From Pseudomonas sp. MF4836 (GTDB taxonomy: Bacteria > Pseudomonadota > Gammaproteobacteria > Pseudomonadales > Pseudomonadaceae): a DNA stretch of 64,000 nucleotides. The stretch covers positions 62,001 through 126,000 of the forward strand of contig NZ_MVOL01000007.1 in the NCBI RefSeq assembly GCF_002018875.1. Reading direction: 5' to 3'. Positions within the stretch are counted from its first letter, which is position 1; each line of letters begins with the position of its first letter. The position numbers were made by a program, and so were the translations under genes. This document shows, one piece after another, positions 43,801-55,800 of the stretch. Below the pieces are notes generated by a model. The model did no database searches. It saw only the letters and a list, made by a program, of their open reading frames with translations, and had not been told where the DNA came from.

Positions 43801-46800
43801 AACGTTGCCTCGTTCAACGTCACCACGCCGAACAACGGTACGTTCTACACCGACGCGGCGATGACCCAAGTCTTCACCGGCAGCATCGCCGCCAACAACG
43901 GCTCGGCGACCCTGTACTTCAAGCCGGACGCCAACTTCAACGGCCAGGTGAACTTCACCTACACCGCCACTGACAGCGGCAATGCCGATGGCAGCGGTGT
44001 GCTGACCTCACCGGCGGTAGACGGTGTGATCACCGTGAATGCGGTCAACGACGCGCCAGTCGCCATCGCCACCAGCGCCACCGGTGCCGAAGACCAGGTG
44101 GGCGGTATTGAAGTCCATCTGTCGGCCACCGATATCGACGGCATCGACAACGTTGCCTCGTTCAATGTCACCGCACCGAACAACGGTACCTTCTACACCG
44201 ATGCGGCGATGACTCAGGCCTTTACCGGCAGCATTGCCGCCAACAACGGCACGGCGACCCTGTACTTCAAGCCGGACACCAACTTCAACGGCCAAGTGAA
44301 CTTCACCTACACCGCCACCGACAGCGGCAATGCCGATGGCAGCGGTGTACTGACTTCGCCTGCCGTGGGCGGCGTGATCACCGTCACTCCGGTCAACGAC
44401 GCTCCAGTGGCCATTGCTACCAGCGCCACCGGTGCTGAGGATCAAGTAGGCGGCATCGAAGTCCACCTCAACGCCACCGATGTCGACGGCATCGACAACG
44501 TCGCGTCGTTCAATGTCACCACACCGAACAACGGTACGTTCTACACCGACGCCGCAATGACTCAGGCCTTTACCGGCAGCATTGCAGCGAACAATGGCTC
44601 GGCAACCCTGTACTTCAAGCCGGACACCAACTTCAACGGCCAGGTGAACTTCACCTACACCGCCACCGACAGCGGCAACGCTGATGGCAGCGGCGTGCTG
44701 ACTTCGCCTGCCGTGGGCGGCGTAATCACCGTCACTCCGGTGAACGACGCTCCGGTGGCCATCGCCACCAGCGCCACCGGTGCTGAAGATCAAGTAGGTG
44801 GCATCGAAGTCCACCTCAACGCCACCGATGTCGATGGCATCGACAACGTTGCCTCGTTCAATGTCACCGCGCCCAACAACGGCACGTTCTACACCGATGC
44901 GGCGATGACTCAGGCCTTTACCGGCAGCATCGCGGCGAACAACGGTTCGGCGACTCTGTACTTCAAGCCGGATGCCAACTTCAACGGCCAGGTGAACTTC
45001 ACCTACACCGCTACTGACAGCGGCAATGCCGATGGCAGCGGCGTGTTGACCTCGCCTGCCGTGGGCGGCGTGATCACCGTCACTCCAGTGAACGACGCTC
45101 CAGTGGCCATTGCTACCAGCGCCAGCGGTGCTGAAGACCAAGTGGGCGGGATTGAAGTCCACCTCAATGCCACCGATGTCGACGGTATTACCAACGTCGC
45201 CTCGTTCAATGTCAGCACGCCAAACAACGGTACGTTCTACACCGACGCGGCGATGACCCAGGCCTTTACCGGCAGCATCGCAGCCAACAACGGTGCAGCG
45301 ACTCTGTACTTCAAGCCGGACACCAACTTCAACGGCCAAGTGAACTTCACTTACACCGCTACCGACAGCGGCAACGCTGATGGCAGCGGCGTACTGACCT
45401 CGCCTGCCGTGGGCGGCGTAATCACCGTCACGCCAGTGAACGACGCTCCAGTGGCCATCGCCACCAGCGCGAGCGGTGAGGAAGATCAAACCAGCGGCAT
45501 CGAAGTCCACCTCAATGCCACCGATGTCGATGGCATCGACAACGTCGCCTCGTTCAACGTCAGCGCGCCGAACAACGGTACGTTCTACACCGACGCCGCA
45601 ATGACTCAGGCCTTCACCGGCAGCATCGCAGCCAACAACGGCACGGCGACCCTGTACTTCAAGCCTGACGCCAACTTCAACGGCCAGGTGAACTTCACCT
45701 ACACCGCCACCGACAGCGGCAATGCCGATGGCAGCGGCGTACTGACCTCCCCTGCGGTCGGCGGCGTGATCACCATAACCGCGGTGAACGACGCGCCTAA
45801 AGTGGAGTTCAGCAGCACCACTTTCACCGAGCAGAAAGACCCGGTGGCCCTGGTCGAAAACCTGACCATCAATGACGTCGACAACACCACCTTCAGCAAA
45901 GTCGTGGTCACGGTCGATCATCTGGCGGTGGGCGACCTGCTGAGCAATGCCGACGCCCTCAAGGCGCTGGCGGTTGCCGGGATCACCATCACCCAAAGCG
46001 GCAGCGCCGCCGACGGCAAAATCGTCTACACCCTCACCAGCGATGCGAAAACCGGCAGCAGCGCCGCCGACTTCATCAAGCTGGTTGAAGCCATCACGTT
46101 CCAGAGCCCGGGCAACAACCCGGTGGGCACCGATCGTGGCGTGACCATCGAAGTGACCGACAACGGCGGCAGCAATCCGGCCGTTGAAAAACCGGAAACC
46201 GGCACCGCCACCGGCAAGGTCACCATCGACCTGGTCAACGATGCCCCGACGGCGTCGGCTGCGGCCACCACCACCGACGAAGACCATGCGGCCACCATCG
46301 TATTGAGCGGCAGCGATGTGGACGGCACCGTCGCCAAGTTCGTCATCACCGCCCTGCCGGAGAACGGCAAGCTGTACAGCGACGCGACCCTGACCACCGA
46401 GCTCAAAGTGGGCGATTCGGTGCCGGCTGGCGCCGACGGCAAGGCCGCGGTGTACTTCGACCCGACTGGCGACTGGAGTGGCAGCACCCATCTGACTTTC
46501 ACTGCCGTGGACAATGACGGCAAACCGAGCCCAGTGACCACCGCCGACATCACTGTCAACCCGGTTACCGACACCCCGCACCTGGGCCTGATCGGCGGCG
46601 GCAGCGTAACCTCGATCAACTTCGACAGCGCCAACCTCAACGGTTCCTGGGGCACGATTGCCGTAGGCGACGCCAACAACGCGGCCGGCAATGGCGGCCC
46701 GACTACCCAGTGGCTCACCGGCAACGCCGATGGCAAGGTCGAAATCGGCCAAAGCAGCATTTACGGGGTCGAGACCCCAGGCAACAGCAAGGTCATCGAA

Positions 46801-49800
46801 CTGGAGAAAGACGCCGGCGACGATGCCAGCCTGTACACCATCATCAAGGCCGAAGCAGGCACGGCTTACAGCATCTCGGTTGATTACTCGCCGCGTGCCG
46901 GCGCTGAAAACAACTCGGTGATCGACGTGTTCTGGGGCGGCGTCAAAGTCGGCACCCTGGACACCACCACCGTCGGCATGAAGACCTACACCTTCGTGGT
47001 ACCGGTCACCACCGACGGTGATGCCAAGCTCGAGTTCAAGGCTCCGGCCGGCGACACCAACAACTCGCTGGGCGGCGTGATGGACAACATCAACGTCACC
47101 CAGGTGCTGAACGTGGGTCTGGAAGACCATGCGATCAAGCTGTCGACCATCGACGCCTATGCCACCGACAAGGACGGCTCCGAGTCGCTCAAGCTGGAAA
47201 TCAGCGGCGTACCGGTGAACTCGACCATCACCGATGGCGTCCACACCTTTACCGCGACGGCGGGCAATCAAAGCGTCGACATCAGCACCTGGAACAAGAC
47301 GACCCTGGTCTACAACCCGGCGCCGAACGCCAATGGCGTGGTCAACCTCACCGTTACCGCCACGGCGCAGGACGGCACAGCCGATCCGAAGTCCGAGTCG
47401 ATCAACCTGCCAATCAACGTGATTGCGGTCAATGACGCGCCGGTGGCCATCGCCACCACCGCTGCAGGGACCGAAGACCAGCCAACGGGCATCGAAGTCC
47501 ATCTGTCCGCCACCGATGTCGATGGCATTGCCAACGTTGCTTCGTTCAACGTCAGCACGCCGAACAACGGCACCTTCTACACCGACGCGGCGATGACCCA
47601 GGTCTTCACCGGCAGCGTTGCGGCCAGCAATGGCGCAGCCACCCTGTACTTCAAGCCGGACGCCAACTTCAACGGCCAGGTGAACTTCACCTACACCGCC
47701 ACCGACAGCGGCAATGCCGATGGCAGCAACCCGCTGACTTCGCCTGCGGTCAACGGCAGCATTACCGTGGCAGCGGTCAACGACGCACCGGTGGCCATCG
47801 CCACTACGGCTGTGGGCCAGGAAGACCAGGTGGGCGGCATCGAAGTCCACCTCAATGCCACCGACGTCGATGGCCTTGCCAACGTTGCTTCGTTCAACGT
47901 CAGCGCGCCAAGCCATGGCACCTTCTACACCGACGCGGCGATGACCCAGGCCTTTACCGGCAGCATTGCAGCCAACAACGGTTCGGCGACTCTGTACTTC
48001 AAGCCGGACGCCAACTTCAACGGCCAGGTGAATTTCACCTACACCGCCACTGACAGCGGCAATGCCGATGGCAGCGGTGTACTGACCTCCCCTGCGGTCG
48101 GCGGCACCATCACCGTCACTCCAGTCAACGATGCGCCGGTCGCCATCGCGACCAACGCCACCGGTGCTGAAGACCAAGTGGGCGGCATTGAAGTCCACCT
48201 CAATGCCACCGATGTCGATGGCATCGCCAACGTTGCTTCGTTCAACGTCAGCGCACCGAACAACGGTACGTTCTACACCGATGCGGCGATGACCCAGGCC
48301 TTTACCGGCAGCGTCGCAGCCAATAACGGTACAGCGACTCTGTACTTCAAGCCGGACGCCAACTTCAACGGCCAGGTGAACTTCACCTACACCGCCACCG
48401 ACAGCGGCAATGCCGATGGCAGTGGCGTGTTGACCTCGCCTGCCGTGGGCGGCGTGATCACCGTCACCCCGGTCAACGACGCTCCAGTCGCCATCGCCAC
48501 CACTGCAAGCGGTGCTGAAGACCAGGTGGACGGCATCGAAGTCCACCTCAATGCCACCGACGTCGATGGCCTGGCCAACGTTGCTTCGTTCAACGTCAGC
48601 GCGCCAACCCATGGCACCTTCTACACCGACGCGGCGATGACTCAGGCCTTTACCGGCAGCATCGCGGCGAACAACGGTTCGGCCACCCTGTACTTCAAAC
48701 CGGACGCCAACTTCAACGGCCAGGTGAACTTCACCTACACCGCCACTGACAGCGGCAACGCTGACGGCAGCGGCGTGCTGACCTCGGCTGCGGTCGGCGG
48801 CACCATCACCGTCACCCCGGTGAACGACGCTCCTGTGGCCATCGCCACCAGCGCCACCGGCGCCGAAGACCAAGTGGGTGGCATCGAGGTTCACCTCAAC
48901 GCCACCGACGTCGATGGTCTGGCCAACGTTGCTTCGTTCAACGTCAGCGCACCGGCCCATGGCACCTTCTACACCGACGCGGCGATGACCCAGGCCTTTA
49001 CTGGCAGCATCGCAGCCAACAACGGTGCAGCGACCCTGTACTTCAAGCCTGACGCCAACTTCAACGGCCAGGTGAATTTCACCTACACCGCCACCGACAG
49101 CGGCAACGCTGATGGCAGTGGCGTACTGACGTCCCCAGCGGTCGGCGGCACCATCACCGTGACCCCGGTCAACGACGCTCCAGTGGCCATCGCCACCAGC
49201 GCCACCGGTGCGGAAGATCAAGCGACCGGCATCGAAATCAAGCTGAGCGCCACCGATGTCGACGGCATCACCAACGTCGCCTCGTTCAACGTCAGCGCGC
49301 CAACCCACGGCACCTTCTACACCGACGCTGCAATGACCCAGGCCTTCACCGGCAGCATTGCCGCGAACAACGGTGCAGCGACCCTGTACTTCAAGCCTGA
49401 CCTGAACTTCAACGGCCAGGTGAACTTCACCTACACCGCCACTGACAGCGGCAACGCTAACGGCAGCGGCGTGCTGACCTCGGCTGCGGTCGGCGGCACC
49501 ATCACCGTCACCCCGGTCAACGATGCGCCAGTGGCCATCGCTACCAGCGCCACCGGCGCCGAAGATCAAGTGGGCGGCATCGAGGTTCACCTCAATGCCA
49601 CCGACGTCGATGGCATCGCCAACGTTGCTTCGTTCAACGTCAGCGCACCGGCCCATGGCACCTTCTACACCGACGCGGCGATGACCCAGGCCTTTACTGG
49701 CAGCATCGCGGCGAACAACGGTTCGGCCACCCTGTACTTCAAGCCGGACGCCAACTTCAACGGCCAGGTGAACTTCACCTACACCGCCACCGACAGCGGC

Positions 49801-52800
49801 AACGCCGATGGCAGCAACCCGCTGACATCGACAGCGGTGGGCGGTGTCATCACCGTGACCCCGGTCAACGACGCGCCGACCGCAGTCGATGGCGCCATCG
49901 CCGGTAATGAAGACACCTCGATCGAGCTGAGCTGGAACACCTTTGGCGTCCAGGACATCGACTCGACAGACCCGAAAGTGGTCTTCACCAGCCTGCCAAA
50001 CGGCTCCATTGAATACAAAGTCGACGGTGCCTGGGTCACGCTCACCGCAGCCGACCTGAAAACCGACACTTCAGCCGGCAAGGCCTTCAGCCAGGCCGAC
50101 TTCGACAGTCACAACGTGCGCTACACCCCCGCAGCCAACGAGTCGGGCGATAACAGCTTCGGCACCAGCGGCGTCGGCAACAAACAGGGTGACTACACCG
50201 AACTGAAGTTCCAGGCCACCGACGGCAGCGCCTACAGCGACACCAAGACCATCACCGTGGATATCCACCCGGTGACCGACGTGCCGGTGGTGACCATCGG
50301 CCAATATGGCAATGTACCGACCGGCCTGATCATTCAGACCTGGAACGGCCAGAACCTGCCTGATGCACTGGGCCGGGACGGCAGTGGCGTCGCTCAATCC
50401 AGCGACCTGATCCGGGTCATCAACGCCAAGACCGCTGACAGCGCCACCTCCACTGGCGTAATCAGCAACGTAAGCAATGGCGATGTGTCCCAGTTCACCG
50501 CGACCAAGGTCTCCGGCCTGATTTACCTGGAAGCCGGCAAGAGCTACAGCTTCACCGGCACTGCCGATGACAGCCTGGCGGTCACCGTGGGCGGCAAACT
50601 GGTCTCCACCGAGACCTGGAGCCACGGCGCCGGGATCAACGCGACCCCGTTCGTTCCGTCCGAGTCGGGCTACTACACCCTCGACATCTACCACTACAAC
50701 CAGAACGGTCCGGGCAACTACAACGTCAACGTCTCGATCGACAACGGTCCTTCGATGGCCCTGGGCAGCAGCGGCGTGCAGACCTACACCAGCCTCGAGG
50801 CGCTGAAAGACGCCGGCGCGGTGTTCAACGACGCCCACGTGGTCAATGGCGAAGGCTATTACACCGGCTACGTGTACAACCACGGCCTGGAAGACAGCAG
50901 CATCAAGGTCAGCCCGATCACCACCACCTTCGTCGACAACGATGGCTCGGAATCCCACAAGGTGGAAATCAGCGGCCTGCCAAAAGGCACCGTGATCACC
51001 GACGGCACCACCGGCCACAGCTACACCTCGACCGGTGCAACCACCCAGTACGATGTCAGCAACTGGAACCTGGGCACCCTGACCGTGACCCCGGCCAAGG
51101 ACGCCACCGCCAGCTTCGACCTGACCGTGACCGCCACGGCCAAAGAGCTGAGCACCCAGGTTGAAGAAGTCACCACCGGCAAAGTGAGCATCGTGGTCAC
51201 GGCGGTCAACGACGCGCCTGTAGCGATCGCGACCACCGCGACCGGTGCCGAAGACACGACCGTGGGCATTGCAGTCAAGCTCTCCGCTACCGACGTGGAT
51301 GGCCTGAGCAACGTCAAGTCGTTCACCGTGGGCACGCCAAGCAACGGCACCTTCTTCACCGACGCCGCGATGACCAAGCCCTTTACCGGCATCATCAACG
51401 CCAGCAACGGTGAGGCGACGCTGTACTTCAAGCCGAACCTGAACTTCAACGGCACCGCCAACTTCACCTACACCGCTACCGACAGCGGCAACGCCGACGG
51501 CAGCAACCCGCTGACCTCGGCACCGGTCGGCGGCAGCATCACCGTGACCCCGGTCAACGATGCCCCTGTGGCCATCGCCACCACCGCGACCGGCGCGGAA
51601 GATCCGACTTCGGGTATCCCGGTCAAGTTGAGCGCAACCGATGTCGACGGCCTGGCCAACGTCAAGTCGTTCACCGTGGGCACGCCAAGCAACGGTACGT
51701 TCTTCACCGACGCCGCGATGACCAAGCCGTTCACCGGCACCATCAACGCCACCAATGGCGAGGCGACGCTGTACTTCAAGCCGAACCTGAACTTCAACGG
51801 CACCGCCAACTTCACCTACACCGCCACCGACAGCGGCAACGCGGACGGCAGCAACCCACTGACCTCGCCAGCGGTTGGCGGCAGCATCACCGTGACCCCG
51901 GTCAACGATGCGCCAGTGGCCATTGCCACCACGGCGACCGGTGCCGAAGACCCGACCTCGGGTATTCCAGTCAAGTTGAGCGCGACCGATGTCGATGGCC
52001 TGGCCAACGTCAAGTCGTTCACCGTCGGCACGCCTACCAACGGCACGTTCTTCACCGATGCGGCGATGACCAAACCGTTTACCGGTAGCATCAACGCGAC
52101 CAATGGCGAGGCCACGCTGTACTTCAAGCCGAACCTGAACTTCAACGGTACTGCCAGCTTCACCTACACCGCCACCGACAGCGGCAATGCCGACGGCACC
52201 AACCCACTGACCTCGGCAGCGGTTGGCGGCAGCATCACCGTGACTCCGGTCAACGATGCGCCGGTGGCTATCGCGACCACCGCAACGGGTGCTGAAGACC
52301 CGGCTTCGGGTATCGAAGTCAAGTTGAGCGCCACGGATGTGGATGGCCTGGCCAACGTCAAGTCGTTCACGGTCGGTACGCCAAGCAATGGCACCTTCTT
52401 CACCGACGCGGCGATGACCAAACCGTTCACCGGCACCATCAACGCCACCAACGGTGAGGCGACGCTGTACTTCAAGCCGAACCTGAATTTCAACGGTACT
52501 GCCAGCTTCACTTACACCGCGACCGACAGCGGCAACGCGGACGGCAGCAACCCACTGACTTCGCCTGCGGTCGGCGGCACCATCACCGTGACCCCGGTCA
52601 ATGATGCGCCAGTGGCCAATGCGACCACGGCGACCGGTGCCGAAGACCCGACGTCGGGCATTGCCGTCAAGCTGAGCGCGACCGATGTCGATGGCCTGGC
52701 TAACGTCAAGTCGTTCACCGTCAGCACGCCTACCAATGGCACCTTCTTCACCGATGCGGCGATGACCAAGCCGTTCACTGGCAGCATCGATGCCAGCAAC

Positions 52801-55800
52801 GGTTCGGCGACCCTGTTCTTCAAGCCAAACTTGAACTTCAACGGCACCGCCAACTTCACCTACACCGCTACCGACAGCGGCAACGCCGACGGCAGCAACC
52901 CACTGACCTCGGCACCGGTCGGCGGCAGCATCACCGTGACCCCGGTCAACGACGCACCTGTGGCCATCGCCACCACCGCGACCGGCGCTGAAGATCCGTC
53001 TTCGGGTATCGAAGTCAAGTTGAGCGCCACCGATGTGGACGGTCTGGCTAACGTCAAATCCTTCACCGTCAGCACGCCTACCAACGGTACCTTCTTCACC
53101 GACGCGGCGATGACCCAGGCGTTTACCGGCAGCATCAACGCCAGCAACGGCGAGGCCACGCTGTACTTCAAGCCGAATCTGAATTTCAACGGCACGGCGA
53201 GCTTCACCTACACCGCGACCGACAGCGGCAACGCTGACGGCAGCGGCGTACTGACCTCGCCTGCGGTCGGCGGCACCATCACCGTGACCCCGGTCAATGA
53301 TGCACCGGTGGCCATCGCCACCACCGCAACCGGTGCCGAAGACCCGACCTCGGGCATCGCCGTCAAGTTGAGCGCCACCGACGTCGATGGTTTGGCCAAC
53401 GTCAAATCCTTCGCGGTCAGCACGCCTACCAACGGTACGTTCTTCACCGATGCCGCGATGACCAAGGCCTTCACCGGCACTATCAACGCGACCAACGGCG
53501 AGGCCACGCTGTACTTCAAGCCGAACCTGAACTTCAACGGCACCGCCAACTTCACCTACACCGCCACCGACAGCGGCAACGCTGATGGCAGCGGCGTACT
53601 GACCTCGCCTGCGGTCGGCGGCACCATCACCGTGACCCCGGTCAACGATGCGCCAGTGGCCATTGCGACCACGGCGACCGGTACTGAAGATCCGTCTTCG
53701 GGTATCGAAGTCAAGTTGAGCGCCACCGATGTGGATGGCCTGGCCAACGTCAAGTCGTTCACGGTGGGCACCCCTACCAACGGTACGTTCTTCACCGACG
53801 CCGCGATGACCAAGCCATTCACTGGCTCCATCAACGCCACCAACGGCGAAGCCACGCTGTACTTCAAGCCGAACCTGAACTTCAACGGCACCGCCAACTT
53901 CACCTACACCGCCACCGACAGCGGCAACGCTGATGGCAGTGGCGTACTGACCTCGGCACCGGTTGGCGGCAGCATTACCGTGACCCCGGTCAACGATGCA
54001 CCGGTGGCCATTGCCACCACCGCAACGGGTGCTGAAGATCCGAGTTCGGGTATCGAAGTCAAGTTGAGCGCGACCGATGTGGATGGTCTGGCTAACGTCA
54101 AATCCTTCACCGTCAGCACGCCTACCAACGGCACCTTCTTCACCGATGCGGCGATGACCAAGCCGTTCACTGGCAGCATCGATGCCAGCAACGGTTCGGC
54201 GACCCTGTACTTCAAGCCGAACCTGAACTTCAACGGCACGGCGAACTTCACTTACACCGCGACCGACAGCGGCAACGCTGATGGCAGTGGTGTACTGACC
54301 TCGCCTGCGGTCGGCGGCACCATCACCGTGACCCCGGTCAATGACGCACCTGTGGCTATCGCAACGACCGCGACTGGTGCCGAAGACCCGACCTCGGGTA
54401 TCCCGGTCAAGTTGAGCGCCACCGATGTCGACGGCCTGGCCAACGTCAAGTCGTTCACTGTGGGTACGCCTACCAACGGTACGTTCTTCACCGACGCCGC
54501 GATGACCAAACCGTTCACCGGCAGCATTAACGCCACCAACGGCGAGGCGACGCTGTACTTCAAGCCAAACCTGAATTTCAACGGCACGGCGAACTTCACC
54601 TACACCGCGACCGACAGTGGCAATGCGGACGGCAGCAACCCGCTGACCTCCCCAGCCGTTGGCGGCAGCATCACCGTGACCCCGGTCAACGATGCGCCTG
54701 TGGCCATCGCCACCACCGCGACCGGTGCCGAAGATCCGACCTCGGGGATCGCCGTCAAGTTGAGCGCGACCGATGTGGATGGCCTGGCCAACGTCAAGTC
54801 CTTCACCGTCAGCACGCCTACCAACGGTACGTTCTTCACCGACGCCGCGATGACCAAGCCGTTCACCGGCAGCATCAACGCGACCAATGGCGAGGCCACG
54901 CTGTACTTCAAGCCGAACCTGAACTTCAACGGCACGGCGAACTTCACTTACACCGCCACCGACAGCGGCAACGCCGATGGCAGCAACCCACTGACCTCGC
55001 CAGCGGTCGGCGGTGCTATTACCGTGACCCCGGTCAACGATGCGCCTGTGGCCATTGCGACCACGGCGACCGGTGCCGAAGACCCGACCTCGGGGATCGC
55101 CGTCAAGTTGAGCGCCACCGATGTCGACGGCCTGGCCAACGTCAAGTCGTTCACCGTCAGCACCCCTACCAACGGTACGTTCTTCACCGACGCCGCGATG
55201 ACCAAGCCGTTCACCGGCACCATCAACGCAACCAATGGCGAGGCGACGCTGTACTTCAAGCCGAACCTGAACTTCAACGGCACGGCGAACTTCACCTACA
55301 CCGCCACCGACAGCGGCAACGCCGATGGCAGCAACCCGCTGACCTCGCCAGCCGTTGGCGGCGCCATTACCGTGACCCCGGTCAACGACGCGCCGACCCT
55401 GGACCTCAACACTGCTGACGGCGCAACCAAAACCGGCTACAACGGCGCCCTCACCGAGCGTGCGAGCGGCGGCGTGGCGATTACCGGCAGCGTCAACATC
55501 GCCGATGTCGACAACAGCCAGATGCAAAGCGCGACCATCACCCTGAAGAATGCCAGCGTGGGCGATCAGCTCACCTCGAGCCTGGTCAACGTTGGTGGCA
55601 CTTACAACGGCATCACCGTGACCAAGGTCGGCACCGACACCAGCGGTAAAATCGTGCTGACCCTGTCGGGCGCGGCCGATTCGAGCAGCTACAAGACGCT
55701 GATCGAGTCGTTCCAGTTCTCCAACGGCAGCAAGTACCCAACCACCGGCGATCGCACCATCGAGATCTCGGTCAAGGATAACGCCGGTGCCGACAGCCTG

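Noticed and set aside
44008..49656. Minus-strand open frame of 1882 codons across LapA, with similar long frames at 40891-43869 and 50071-57270
   Set aside because: These are shadows of the repeated, GC-rich lapA coding strand. They repeat with the same 348-bp period, have no ribosome binding sites, and their products are monotonous Gly/Val/Asp-rich strings.
51468..55295. Series of identical-length 115-codon minus-strand frames starting MKLAVPLKF or MKFAVPLKF
   Set aside because: One per repeat unit of array C; a by-product of periodicity in the adhesin, not a gene family.
42304..55380. Possible CRISPR or satellite array
   Set aside because: The period is 348 bp with no spacers, the reading frame is kept throughout, and the units encode a known adhesin repeat.
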